Assembly: GCF_020379485.1 (NCBI RefSeq)
Contig: NC_063448.1
Span: 19,305,726 to 19,369,725 of the forward strand
Direction: 5' to 3'
Origin: Brassica napus
Lineage: Eukaryota > Streptophyta > Magnoliopsida > Brassicales > Brassicaceae
Length of the DNA: 64,000 bases
Shown here: piece after piece, positions 25,758 to 37,955 of the stretch
Numbering within the stretch: the stretch's first letter is position 1
Layout of the letters: each line of letters opens with the position of its first letter
Translations under genes and position numbers: made by a program
The notes under the pieces: generated by a model
Databases searched by the model: none
Told to the model about the DNA's origin: nothing
What the model saw: the letters and a program-made list of their open reading frames with translations, nothing else

Positions 25758-28700
25758 TCACTCTAAATCATTTTCGTTCTCATCACTATCATTACAATCA
25801 TCATCGTCGATTCTCTCGAACTCGTCTTCACGTGCTTCATCTGTCACATCTTTGGAAATATCTTCATATTGAAAGTTTTGCGGGTTGATCAAAAGGATTT
25901 CATCAGTTGGTTGTTCTGGTACCTCAACTTCATTGATAGCGTCTTCTTCTTGCAAGGGCGGTTCTTCTCCAGCGACAATGCGTCCACGAGGTGTAATTTT
26001 GATAGCAGCTAACCAGTTTATCCCGGAAGTTCGAAGCCGAGGATAAGGAAGGAAGCTAACTTGCTCGGCTTGTGAAGCTAAAATGAAAGGCTCAAATTTG
26101 TTGTATCTTCTCCCAAAATTGACATCCACAACACCAAATTTGTTATTCCGAATCCCTCGGTTCACAACAGGATCGAACCATTCACATTTGAAGAGGACGC
26201 ATTTTAGCTTCAATAACCCCGGAAATTCCGCTTCAATAATCTCCTGCAAGATCCCGTAAAAGTCTGTTTCACCTTTTACACATATTCTGTAGTTATTTGT
26301 TGCCCGATGTCTCCCATACTCGTATGTGTGAAAGGTAAATCCTCGTGTGAAATACATAGGTGATGTGGTGACCTTTGAAACTGGACCTTGAACCAATTCG
26401 TGAAACCATACGGGATAATAAGGATCGTCATAATCAACCTGCAAAAAGCAGATATTCTTAATTAATATTGAAGTATCAAAACACTTACTTAATTAATCAA
26501 TGTATGAGATATATTACGTACTTGTGATTTTAACCACTTGACAAAGTGCTTATCTTTACGTGTGTCCACATCAGTTGCAGATATTCCTGGTATTGCTTCT
26601 TCAACTTGAGATACAAACATGCTGCAAATTAAACAAATAATCAAGTCATACATAATTAACTTCAATTCTTATAATTAACATTCACAAAAATATTTACCTT
26701 TCAAAGTAACGGGTCACTGCATCCTCGCAGTTGAGCAGAATATAAGTGTGGGCACTATGTTTATCCTCTTCACATGACCACCATACTTCTTTCGTTTTAC
26801 CACCAAACCGTGCAATTTCGCATAAAATGTCAGGAACACCATCAATTGGATATGATGTCGGTACTCCACCATCATCATATCTTCTAGGAACTCTTTTTCT
26901 CGTACGAACAGTTGGAGCAAAGTAGTATGATGTGAAGTTAGATGTTTCGGCTGTCAAACTCCCCGCAACTATTGAACCTTCCACCTTTGCAAGATTTCTT
27001 GCTTTCCCTTTCAAATGTTTCATCTGTCGCTCATACGGATACATCCATCCGTTGTGAATAGGTCCACGAAGCAATGCTTCATACGGTAGGTGGACAACTA
27101 GATACTCCATGACGTCAAAATGAAGGAGGAATTATCTTCTCCATGTTGCACAATATGATCGGAATGTTCTGATGAATTTGTTCGATGACTTCTTCCTTGA
27201 ACGTACGTGTGCTAAGATCTCTGAAAAATGCTCCGATTGTTGTATATTGCAAAAGTAATCAAATTAATAACATTTCATAACATATGTATATATATTATAA
27301 AATTATAATTACCTGCAAGTGCTTCATGGACATTTGCTGGAAGGAGCTCGGCAAAATCAAGTAGAAATAGTCATTGCATAAACACATGACAATCATGACT
27401 CTTCATTCCGGAGAACTTTTGACCTCGTTCAACACATCTTGACAGATTTGAAACATAACCATCAGGAAACTTAACTTCTGATGCAACCCAGTCAAACAAG
27501 GTTGTTTTGGCTTATGATGACAACCGAAAGATGGGAACAGGAACGTTTCCATTTCTCTTGATATGTAACTCACTTCTTGAGCAAATATCAGGTAAGTCCA
27601 TCCTTGACTTTTTGTTATCTTTTGTCTTCCCAGGGACGTTAAGTAATGTGTTCATGATGTTCTCAAAAAAGTTTTTCTCAATATGCATGACATCCATATT
27701 GTGGCGTAAGAGAAGATCCTTCCAATAGGGTAGCTCCCAAAATATACTTTTCTTATGCCAATTGTGAGAGACACCATACCCATCAGGCATATTTCCAGGA
27801 ACATGTCAATTTCCTCCAACCTTAACTGTTTCCTGAGCTCCGTAATAATCAATGTCTGTTTCGATCGGCTGGCCGGGTAGATATGGAGGAGGACTGTCTC
27901 TGACAATTTTTTTGTACCGAAACAATTTCTTATTTCTTCTGTACGGATGGCAAGTGGAAGAAAGCGACGATGACAATCAAACCAACAACTCTTCCTACCA
28001 TTCTTCAGTTGAAAAGCATCCGTCGATCCAAGACAATATGGACAAGATAATCTTCCATGTGTTGTCCAGCCAGACAACATCCCATAAGCAGGGAAATCAC
28101 TTATCGTCCACAACAGAACTGCTCGCATCGTAAAATTGTTTTTCAAGGAATAATCGTACGTCCTCACCCCTTCTGACCACAATTGCTTTAGCTCTTCTAT
28201 CAACGGTTGAAGAAAAACATCAAGAGACCGTTTTGGATGCTTCGGCCCAGGGATTAATATGGTCAAAAATAGAAATTCTTGTTCCATGCACATATCCGGC
28301 AGTAAATTGTACGGCGTAAGAATGACTGGCCACAAAGAATATTGTCTACCAGACATTCCAAATGGACTAAATCCATCGGTGCATAACCCAAGATAGACAT
28401 TCTGAATATTTGTAGCAAAATCTGCGTGTACCTTGTTGAAATGTTTCCACGCTCTTGCGTCTGATGGATGTGCAACCTCACCATCTCTCTGGACATGTTC
28501 CGCATGCCACCTCATCGACGCAGCAGTCCTCTCAGATTGATATAATCTTTTCAATATGTCTGTAATTGGTAGGTACCACATCCTTTGGAACGGTACCCTA
28601 TTCCTCCTACGGCCTTGCGGTTTGAATCGTGGTTTTTTGCAGAATCGACACTCTTCTAACTTGTCATCTTCTTTCCAGTAGATCATGCATTTGTCGATGC

Positions 28701-29445
28701 AGATATCAATCATCTCCGAAGGCAACCCAAGACTATAAACCAATTTCTGAATCTCATAATAAGATTCAGCAGACACGTTGTCTTCTGGCAAATACTCTTT
28801 AAACAACTCCGCCCATGCATCCATGCAATTCTCAGGTAAATTATGATCCGTTTTAATATTCATCATCCTAGCTGCTAGAGACAATTTAGAGAAACCTTCT
28901 CTACAACCAGTGTAGATTGGTTGATTTGCAGCATCTAGCATTTCATAAAACCTTTTTGCATCCAAATTAGGTTCTTCTACATTTCCAGTTCCATCAGCTA
29001 TTGTTGTAGTTGTTTCTAAAAATGCATCACTAATCATATCTTGAACCCTATCATGATCTACCATCTGCTCCTCTTGATGATAATTATATTCATTATGCAA
29101 ATGATTCGGTTCTTCACTATGATGAGCATCCTCAAAATTATTATTACTACTACTAGCTTCATTTCCCCCATAACCCTCTCCATGTTGATACCAAATGTAG
29201 TACTGTGGTGTAAATCCTATGTTTACTAAATGCTTCCATACAGTTTCACTACGTGCAAATTTTGAATTCTTGCATTTTCGACAGGGGCAGAGCATCTTAC
29301 CGCTTTCCTGCGTGATCGGTGTATAGCCCGCCTGGTGCATGAATGTCTCTAGCCCCCTCAGAAATGCGTTCATCACCCTCCCGTTGGAATCTTTATGCAA
29401 ATACATCCAACTCCGTAACTCGTAAATACTACCGCCACCGGCCAT
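25758..29445 (-). pseudogene. TNP2-type transposase, copy B (disabled)
   Basis: Same four-exon gene as in copy A, here with an intact start codon (ATG at 29443-29445, MAGGGSIYEL). The first exon stays open for about 500 residues, to near 27950. There a one-base loss in GGG (27949-27950) shifts the frame. Further in: TGG to TGA at 27806-27808 and GAA to TAA just after FRLSS near 27510. A further deletion or rearrangement lies near 27110-27125 (VMEYLVV / SFFDVM region). The last exon (25758-26440) remains open and shows what copy A lost: GRRYNKFEPFILASQAEQV. The product would be a catalytic CACTA transposase if intact. Confidence 0.9.
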
Positions 29446-29569
29446 TTTTTTCTTAGATTTTTTTTTGAAATTTTTTTTTTCCGTTTGTGTGTTGTGAGGA
29501 AGAGAGTTGTGGGAAATGACATATATATAGAGAAATTTTCGAGTTGGGTAGTTGAAATATAACAATGAT

Positions 29570-29890
29570 TTTACAAGGAATGTTTTACATGGTTTTTACA
29601 TGGTTTTAACATAATATTTACAACGACTTTACGACAAAATTAGGTAAGTTAATACACGTTTTCACCTAAATATAACGGTAACATGTTTCGTTGTAATGTC
29701 GATGTAACGATTACGACGTATTTCTCATTCCACGTACTTTCGTCGTAAACTTACATGGACTTTACGACAAAAATATTTCCTCGTAAATTTACATGGAGTT
29801 TACGACAAAATTTGGTCTCCTCGTAACTGCGTTGTAAACACCATGTAAATTTACGAGGAAATATTTTCGTCGTAAATCTTCGTTGTTATG
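29570..29890. repeat. 5' subterminal repeats of copy B
   Basis: Inverted counterpart of 815-1165. TTACGACG, TTTACATGGAG and TTCGTCGTAAA units in both orientations lie next to the terminal repeat. Confidence 0.8.
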
Positions 29891-29912
29891 GAGACGTTTT
29901 CTTGTAGTGAAT

Positions 29913-30423
29913 ATCTTGGGCATTCTCTGCATCTCTCCAAAACTTTGTGGACGATCTATATATTTGTGGAAAGAAATATTCCAACTTTAACTAGTGTCGC
30001 TCTTTCATATGTCACTTCTATAGATCAAAAGTGTTTTAAGTGAACTTTACAAAAAAAAAAACTGTAATGTTTTTTTTGTGATGAACACAACCAACATGAC
30101 TATTTTTAAATTCCATGAATTTCTAACTTAAAATAATTGAAAATGAATAAATTACCTCATATATATACACATTCATCAAATTTTCAATTTAGAAATTTCT
30201 TAACTTCCCCCTCGAATAAATGTGTAAGTCATATATCGTAAAGACCATTCTGTGAATTAAAGATCCACGATATATTCTTTTTAGAGAACAGTAAAAAATT
30301 ATCATAATGAAACTTTTGAAAACATATAACTTAATATGTTAGCAAAAAAACATATAAGTATATAAGTTAATAAATAATTGATCTACACTAGCACAAAATG
30401 GATGTTAATGGTTGGTACACAAT
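29913..30423. other. AT-rich spacer, no gene
   Basis: About 500 bases of AT-rich sequence between CACTA copy B and the LINE. Nothing recognised. Confidence 0.6.
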
Positions 30424-32913
30424 TTTTTTAACGAACCTCCATTAATTTAACGAAAACACTCAAACAAAGTTAGGGAGACTGTGCAGAGCAGCCTTAGCTA
30501 AGGCATCTGCAGCAACATTGTTTCCCCTTGGAATATAGAGGAAAGAAACAGATGAAAATGCATTACACAGATGAAAAATATCGAAAATAACTCCTTGGGC
30601 TTCTACAATCCTCGCGTGTGATGTGATGGCCAGAATAAGGGACTTGGAATCCGATCGAATGATCAGGTTGCTCAAACCCAGAGACCACTAAGGCATAGCC
30701 GACATTGCTGCGGTTCGATGAAACTTGATGGAGAAACTTGTCATTGCGGTCTTTAAAGATGCAGCCAAATCCTCCGCCACTGGTGCAAGCATTCCACGCT
30801 GCATCTACAAAGCATTTCGTCTCCAGAGTCTTGTGAACCTCCGGAGCTCGGACACGTCTCTCCTGAGTCGTCCTCTCCTATTCTCTCTGAGCTGATTGCC
30901 TTATTCTGGCTTCTTTAATTGCAGTCACAACCACCTCCTGTTCTGAAACTTTCCTGTTCTCAAACACAAATTTATTCCTACCAACCCACATGTACCAGAA
31001 GATCCAAGGATTTAGAGCTGCTTCGCTGATTCCCGTCGGCAGTAGGTTGATGATTCGTCTACTTGCTTGGAGTAGAGAATCTGCAGATGTGATGAGATTT
31101 GGGTCAGGTGTGTATAATGCAGTAACTAGGTCCCAAACTCGAGTAGCAAAAGGGCATTGAAGGAGAACGTGACGTTCAGTTTCCACAAGGCCGCATCTTT
31201 TGCACCTCCCTTCAACCTCCATTCCTCTCCGCAATAGATTAGCCCCTACCGGAAGGGCATTGCTTTTTATTTTCCAGAGGAAATGCTTTAGCTTTGGGGA
31301 GGTTTTAACCTGCCAGATACAGGGGTACCAATTGAAATCTCCTTGCTCTCGATCTTGATTTACTTTGCACAATGCATAACCCGATTTGGTCGAATAATTC
31401 TCGGACCTCTCTGGTAACCAAACCATCTCATCCTCCATTTGATATTCACTAGGAATCATTTTCTTGATCAGTTCCTCATACTGAGGAAAATGCATTCTAA
31501 TTGCATCCAAGTCCCATTCCACAGAGTTAGCTTCTAAGAGGTCAGCCACTCTTAGATCTTTGTTTGCTTCAGTCGGGGGTCCTATAGGGCAGAGTGGATA
31601 GGAAGTCGAGAGCCAAGGGTCAGACCATACCTTGATATTCTTCCCAGTACCCACGATCCAGCCTAGTCCTTTTAAGAGGACTTCCTTTCCTTCCAATACA
31701 CCTCTCCAACCATGCGAAGCAGAGTTGGGTGCTGCTGCGGTGAGGAAGTGGTCAGTGTGGCAGTATTTTCCGATCAGTAATTGAGGCAGCAGGGAGGTTG
31801 TGAACTTTAGAACTCCCCAAGCCAGCTTTGCGAGCAAGGCACCGAAATTTTCAATTTCCATAAAGCCTAAGCCTCCTGCTCGCTTCTGTAAAGTGAGTTT
31901 ACTCCAAGCAACCCATGACATCTTCCTTGCATCCTGTTTGTCATCCCACCATAAGCGGGTGAGGATCGTTTGTATTTGCTTGCAGAGGGATATAGGTAAC
32001 TTGAAGCACGAGATGGCATATGACGGCATAGCCGATAGGATAGCTTTCATCAAAACTTGCTTCCCTGCACCGTTAAGGTATCTCGACGTCCAACTGTGGG
32101 ACTTTTGTCTAATGCGGTCCACTATACTCGCAAAGACATCCCTCTTTTTCTGGGTGAAATGCTCCGGTAATCCCATGTACTTTCCAATGCCCCCTTCGCC
32201 CCTCATGTTTAGAGTAACTTTGACTCTTCTGCGAACTTCGATGGGTGTTTACGAGGAGAAGGTGACTGCTGATTTCAGGACGTTGATGCTTTGACCCGAC
32301 GCAGCTTCATACTTTCCTAAAATGTTCAGTAGCTCTTGACACGAAACTGGATCACTCTTGCAGAAGAACATGGTGTCATCTGCGAAGAGGATATGGTTTA
32401 GTGAGGGGGAATTGCGAGCCACCTTAATGCCCTGTAACATTCCTTGTTCTTGCGCTTTCACACAGAGACCCGACAAAACCTCCGAGCATAGGATGAAGAG
32501 ATATGGGGAGAGAGGATCTCCTTGGCGGATTCCTCGGGATGGTCGAACACAGCCTTTTGCACTGCCGTTAATGAGATAGGAGTACGAGACAGAGATAACA
32601 CACTCCATAATCCAGTGAACCCAAGTCGGATGAAAAACAAACTGTGTCATTACATCTCTCAAGAAGCTCCACTCCAATCTGTCATATGCTTTGCTCATGT
32701 CCGTTTTAACAGCCATTGAGCAGTGTTTCTTAGCTGATGAGGTGCGGAGATAGTGGAGGATTTCATGTGTTATCAATACATTGTCTGAGATTGATCGGCC
32801 TGTCACAAACGCCGACTGGTGGGATGAGACAAGTGTGGGGAGGACCGGTTTCAGCCGCTTGCACAAGATCTTGGCGATTATTTTATAGTGCGTGCAGCAG
32901 ATAACATCAATTC
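30424..32913 (-). mobile_element. 5'-truncated L1-type LINE with RNase H
   Basis: A minus-strand LINE whose recognisable coding homology runs from about 32913 (VICCTHYKIIAKIL, just upstream of the RT palm) to the ORF2 stop at 30460. A short A run (plus-strand T7 at 30424-30430) marks the likely 3' end. I could not find a convincing target duplication. It differs from the LINE at 9381-10847 in having an RNase H domain at the end. Confidence 0.75.
30460..32910 (-). pseudogene. LINE ORF2 remnant: reverse transcriptase, zf-RVT, RNase H
   Basis: Domains in order: reverse transcriptase (SSHQSAFVTGRSISDN, DMSKAYDRLEW, RQGDPLSPYLF, catalytic FADD in ILFADDTMFF) at 32890-32250; thumb/connection and zf-RVT (CKRCGLVETERHVLLQCPFA) at 32206-30878; RNase H-like end (IIRSDSKSLI...PRGNNVAADALAKAA) at 30675-30460. 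One TAA interrupts the frame after TFSS at about 32250 and downstream frame is preserved. A stop (TAG after SAMP) and a frame change lie between 30680 and 30870 before the RNase H segment. The 5' part including the endonuclease is missing, so it is dead. Confidence 0.85.
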
Positions 32914-34107
32914 ATAAACTTAAATGAAAAGTGGTAGAGTATATGCTATACATTGTAGATTTAATAAAGAAAGCAATATAAAAGAAAGCCTAAATCAAAG
33001 GAATTGACGGAACATGCCTAAATGTATGACATAGCGTATTTGAATGAAATTTGTTCAAGAGAAAATTATCATCTTCTCCAACATTTCCCAAGCATCTTCT
33101 TCCTGTTCACATCTGTTTCCTCGTCACCATAAGACTTATTCATTAACTTAATCCATAGCTTCCATGTTATTTATATTTGTCTTAATTGAATTAGGTTGAT
33201 GCATGTTATTTTATGCTGTAATTTTCATCGTAAATTGTTAAGTAGTCAATTGATCAATTTATAATTTATGTCTATAAACGTAACGATCTCTCATATGCAC
33301 TTGGATCTGCATCACCAAGATGATAAATTTATCATATAGTATATCCAAGAGATTTAACATCCTTCTCTCTCTTAATCTTGATTGCAATAAGTCAAACTTG
33401 AGATTAGTTTAATTACAATGTGGAGTCCAATTATCTCTCATAAAGAGGTCTCCTAATAAATTTATGAGCATATATATATGCATATGAAATTTAAAAAAAG
33501 AGTTGTGTAATTCATAGCAATGTTATTGCATGCTCCTACGTATTAAAAATAACTTGTAAGTGAATTAATGGAAGTAAACAAATTGTTAAACAAAATTCAT
33601 AGCCATACTTAGTTAAGAATAATCTGTTTACTGAAGCTTATATATATGCATGTGAGTTTATAAAGGGATCAACAAGTTCCTAAATAAAATCTAAGAGCCA
33701 ATAATAGCATTAGTTGAGTTTAGTAAAGACCAAGTGAGTATATCTTTTGGCAGACATATGCAAATCTTGTGAATATCGTTGGATTTATAATTATTCAACG
33801 GATCATAAAGAAAGAGCTTGATTGGTGGACTAAACAACATATAAACAAATGTGATAATAGTAAAAAACATATAAAATAATAGGAAAGCCTGCACAGGTAA
33901 TAGAACCCAGGTAATATTGACCAACAATAACTTCATTCTAACTAGACAAGCCCATGTGTGTTGCGTAGGACCGCCAAATATATTTTCCAATAAAACTTTC
34001 ATCATGTCCTAATTTATTATATAACCATTTCCTCTTCCTTCTCCTCATATCACTAAACCAACCTTCAAGAACAGAGAAGAAGCGATTTCCATCAATAACA
34101 AAAAATA
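32914..34107. other. Upstream region of GH3.17-like gene
   Basis: AT-rich sequence, about 1.2 kb, with no coding region. It should contain the promoter. I see no cluster of canonical TGTCTC auxin-response elements; a lone GGTCTCC occurs near 33448. The LINE remnant ends about 1.3 kb from the start codon. Confidence 0.5.
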
Positions 34108-34118
34108 AATATATAAAA
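34108..34118 (+). promoter_or_regulatory. Probable TATA box of the GH3 gene
   Basis: AATATATAAAA lies about 95 bases before the GH3 ATG (34209), followed by a pyrimidine-rich CTCTTTCTTC stretch suitable for a transcription start near 34140-34150. That would give a leader of about 60 bases. Position-based inference only. Confidence 0.45.
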
Positions 34119-34208
34119 ACTCTTTCTTCATTTTTTTCTTTGAACTCATCATTGCAACACAAACATAAGATTTGTTTGTGTCTGCTTTCAGAAAGAGAAA
34201 AAGAAAGA

Positions 34209-36695
34209 ATGATACCAAGTTACGACCCAAATGATACAGAAGCTGGTCTCAAGCTTCTAGAGGATCTAACCACAAATGCAGAAGCAATTCAAGAACAAGT
34301 TCTCCACCAAATACTCTCTCAAAACTGTGAAAGTCAATATCTCCAAGCATTTCTTGATGGAGAATCCGACAAGAATCAACAAAGTTTCAAGAACAAAGTC
34401 CCTGTTGTAAATTACGGCGACATAAAGCCTTTCATTCAACGAATCGCAGATGGAGAATCCTCTGACATCGTCTCCTCTCAACCCATCACAGAGCTCCTCA
34501 CTAGGTAGATATTATTAATATATATATATATATATATCAAAATTCGACCATATATTACAAATAGATATTTTCGTTACATTTTAGTATATTTTTTTGGCTA
34601 TATATTGGATGCAGCTCGGGGACTTCGGCGGGAAAGCCGAAGTTGATGCCTTCCACAGCTGAGGAACTTGAACGGAAGACATTTTTCTACAGCATGCTTG
34701 TGCCTGTCATGAACAAGTATAAATGAAGTTACTATTATTTTATCTTTTTGGCATCAAAAGGAAAGACTGAGTATTTATATGTCAATTTACATAATTTTTT
34801 TTTAGAAAATACATCATACAAAAGTAAAAACTTTTATGATATCGTATATATTTTTTTTTCAAAACATCATTTTAATCTGGCTTAACTATAGTAAATAATC
34901 CACCTTTTCACTAACCCGAGGAAAAATAATCATGTTTATCTTCTTTAGTCACGCTAATGAAACAGTAAAGATAAACACTTTGTTAATGTATTTTGTTACA
35001 TATAATTGCAGATATGTGAATGGGCTAGATGAAGGTAAAGGAATGTATCTTCTATTCATAAAACCAGAGATCAAGACTCCTTCAGGTCTAATGGCTCGTC
35101 CTGTGTTGACTAGTTACTACAAAAGTCAACATTTCAGAAACAGACCATTCAACAAGTACAACGTCTACACTAGCCCTGACCAGACGATTCTTTGTCAAGA
35201 CAGCAAACAGAGCATGTACTGTCAGCTTCTCTGCGGTTTGGTCCAACGATCTCATGTCCTAAGAGTCGGAGCTGTCTTTGCATCTGCCTTTCTTCGAGCG
35301 GTCAAGTTCTTGGAAGATCATTACAAGGAGCTTTGCGCCGACATTAGAACCGGTACAGTAACTAGCTGGATCACTGAACCAGCATGCAGAGACTCGGTTT
35401 TGTCTGTCCTTCAAGGACCTAATCAAGAACTGGCTGATGAAATTGAGTCAGAGTGTGCTGAGAAGTCGTGGGAAGGAATCTTGAGGAGGCTATGGCCTAA
35501 GGCTAAGTATGTTGAGGTGATTGTGACGGGTTCAATGGCTCAATACATTCCAACGCTCGAGTTTTATAGCGGTGGTTTACCGTTGGTTTCAACCATGTAT
35601 GCTTCCTCTGAGTGTTACTTTGGTATCAACCTTAACCCGTTGTGTGATCCTTCGGATGTTTCGTATACGCTTCTTCCTAACATGGCCTATTTCGAGTTCT
35701 TGCCCGTCGATGACAAATCTCACGAAGAGATTCACTTTGCATCGCATTCTAACACCGATGATGATGATGATGCTCTCAAGGAAGATCTTATTGTCGATCT
35801 TGTTAATGTTGAAGTTGGCCGATACTACGAGATTGTCATTACTACATTCACAGGTTAGTTTCTCTACACGACATAATCTCAGTACATTATTCTCCTAATA
35901 TTTTGAAAAAATTTAGGGTATAAATATTTTTAGGTTAATCTTAATTTTTTTGTTTGATAATTAGAGAGCCATACTACTATGTAAAATAGTTTTAAAAAAT
36001 TTAAGGGACAAGCGGATGTTTTATCTAACTGTGGTCCTGAAATTTTTGGTCTAATCTTAGAAAGCTTGTTACACAAGTAACCTAATGGGTCTGTTTTCTT
36101 GATAGGTTTATACAGATACAGAGTAGGAGATATTCTTAAAGTGACCGGTTTCCATAACAAAGCGCCTCAGTTCCGTTTTGTGCAGCGAAGAAACGTTGTA
36201 TTAAGCATCGATACCGACAAAACTAGCGAGGAAGATCTACTAAACGCGGTGACACAAGCTAAACTCAAACATCTTCAAAAACCTTCATGCCCCTTGCTCA
36301 CGGAGTACACTAGCTATGCGGATACGTCCTCGATCCCAGGGCATTACGTTCTCTTCTGGGAGCTAAAGCCACGTCAAAACAACGAGCCACCAGAGCTAGA
36401 GAACAAGACAATGGAGTTATGTTGCTCTGAGGTTGAGGATTGTTTGGATTACGTATACAGGAGATGCAGGAACAAAGATAAGTCGATAGGGCCATTGGAG
36501 ATAAGGGTTGTGAGTTTGGGGACTTTTGATTTGCTGATGGATTTTTGTGTCTCGCAAGGATCTTCAGTGAATCAGTACAAGACTCCAAGATGTGTTAAAC
36601 CTGGAGGAGCTCTTGAGATTCTTGATTCCAGAGTTATTGGGAGGTTCTTCAGTCAAAGAGTTCCTCGATGGCAACCACTTGGTTTAGATTCGTAG
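34209..36695 (+). CDS. GH3.17: GH3 acyl-amido synthetase, GH3.17-like (IAA-glutamate synthetase)
   Basis: Four exons, 34209-34504, 34615-34716, 35012-35853 and 36106-36695, join without a break to give 609 residues. All introns are GT-AG. The protein matches the group II GH3 family and, from memory, is closest to Arabidopsis GH3.17, which adenylates indole-3-acetic acid and joins it to glutamate in the cytosol, lowering free auxin. Seen motifs: [10 protein letters not shown] near residues 99-108 (ATP-binding), YASSECYFG at 329-337, and [11 protein letters not shown] from 416, the three classic nucleotide-binding motifs. No signal peptide or membrane segment. MIPSYDPND is the start because it follows a TATA-like element and begins the family homology; an in-frame ATG 69 bases upstream is probably leader. 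It appears intact and is the only clear host gene here. Confidence 0.93.
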
Positions 36696-37955
36696 CTTTT
36701 TTTTCAATTTTACTTACTTTTTCATATACAACTAAAGTCTTGATTTAAAGATTTTAAGGAAGATCCTCATTTATTAAGTTGCTAATTGATGTTTGTTTAT
36801 TAAATGTCGTTGCTCTTTTGTCTTTTGTAACAGACTTTTAGTAAAGTCCTCTCATTTCGTGAATGACGTATACTTGTTGTTTCTCTTTTCTATTATTTTA
36901 TTATTACGCCCCCCTCCCTCCCCCCCCCCCCCCCCCCACCCCCCTCTCTTTTTGTTTAATGAAGTTTATAAAATAAAAATAGGGAAATTGAACTGTATAA
37001 CCTTCAAACAAATTATAATTCACCTACTATCTAAAAACCCTCATTTATCTATATACCCTGTACATAATATACATTATTGTCATATTGCTCCAATATTCAA
37101 CCGGTGAAACCTACTACAAAAAAAATATATTAAATATTATAACAAGTAAAATATGTGGTCACGTTGTATTCACTCTCACCTCTCAAGATAATTAGATAGT
37201 TTTCATGAAGATGAAGATGAACGTGGTCTTTTATTATGCACACATCTTCTTGAACTGAATTTCTTCTCATGAGAAGAACAAAGAACAACGATGAAGGCGT
37301 ATACGGTGAGCAAACATAACAACTCTTTCATTTCTTTTCCTCTTTCTCTTAAATCATTGATTCTCACATCATACTTTTGTTTTCATACTTTGTTTTCGTT
37401 TCTTTTTTGTTTTAGTGATCCAATGGTGAAGAATAACGACGACGGACCGGTAAAAGCGTCGCCGTGTCGGAAAAAAGGAGAAGAGATGAAGATGATCTCT
37501 ATATGGTAGTGAAGAATAACGACGGTGAACGAAGTGAAGGTGTATCAGCATGTTTGACAAAAGAAGAATTGAAGAAGATGAACTTATCGCCTATACTATA
37601 TTCGGGAAATGAATAGTATAGTATATATTCTTTAGTGTAGTTATTTATGTAAATTTACTATACTATTTGGGATATATATCTAAGCAATCCCTTAAAAATG
37701 TAATAATCTTCATATTTACAAATTTGATAGTTTTCTTCTATGTCATTTTGTGTAATTGATTGTAATATGAAATTCATACTATATTGGTTTAAGTGTAATG
37801 ATTAAAACCAATTTTGGATAGGTGACAAATAAACTCTTATATTAGTGTACTATACTACATTTCTCAACTATAAATAATATTTATATAGTATAAATTAATA
37901 TTACATAATATTATGTATTATTTTAGATTTTGATATTTGGATTTAGAGTTTATAT
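36696..37955. other. Spacer downstream of GH3.17
   Basis: Contains the GH3 3' untranslated region, a poly-C run, and a GA-rich stretch at 37200-37560 (repeats of GAAGATGAAGATGAAC) with short open frames that I do not consider genes. The rest is AT-rich. Confidence 0.5.
36909..36945. repeat. Poly-C tract
   Basis: About 37 bases, nearly all C, with isolated T and A. It lies about 215 bases after the GH3 stop codon. Length is likely variable and prone to sequencing error. Confidence 0.9.

Larger units (their letters stand above)
14269..29909 (-). mobile_element. CACTA transposon copy B, interrupted by a second CACTA
   Basis: Same family as copy A, inserted in the opposite orientation. Its 3' end CACTGCAAGAAAACA is at 14269 and its 5' end, ...ACGTTTTCTTGTAGTG, is at 29909. 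The target duplication AAT is at 14266-14268 and 29910-29912. Removing the inner element (14528-22889) and its 3-bp duplication leaves about 7.28 kb, close to the 7.21 kb of copy A. Sequence on each side of the inner insertion joins to match copy A around 7740-7770. Both genes are disabled. Confidence 0.95.

Noticed and set aside
34140..34208. Upstream in-frame ATG of the GH3 gene
   Set aside because: The extra 23 residues are not part of the GH3 family start and lie in the probable leader just after the TATA-like box.
36310..36588. Antisense open frame in GH3 exon 4
   Set aside because: It is a shadow of the GH3 coding strand, without a leader or family match.
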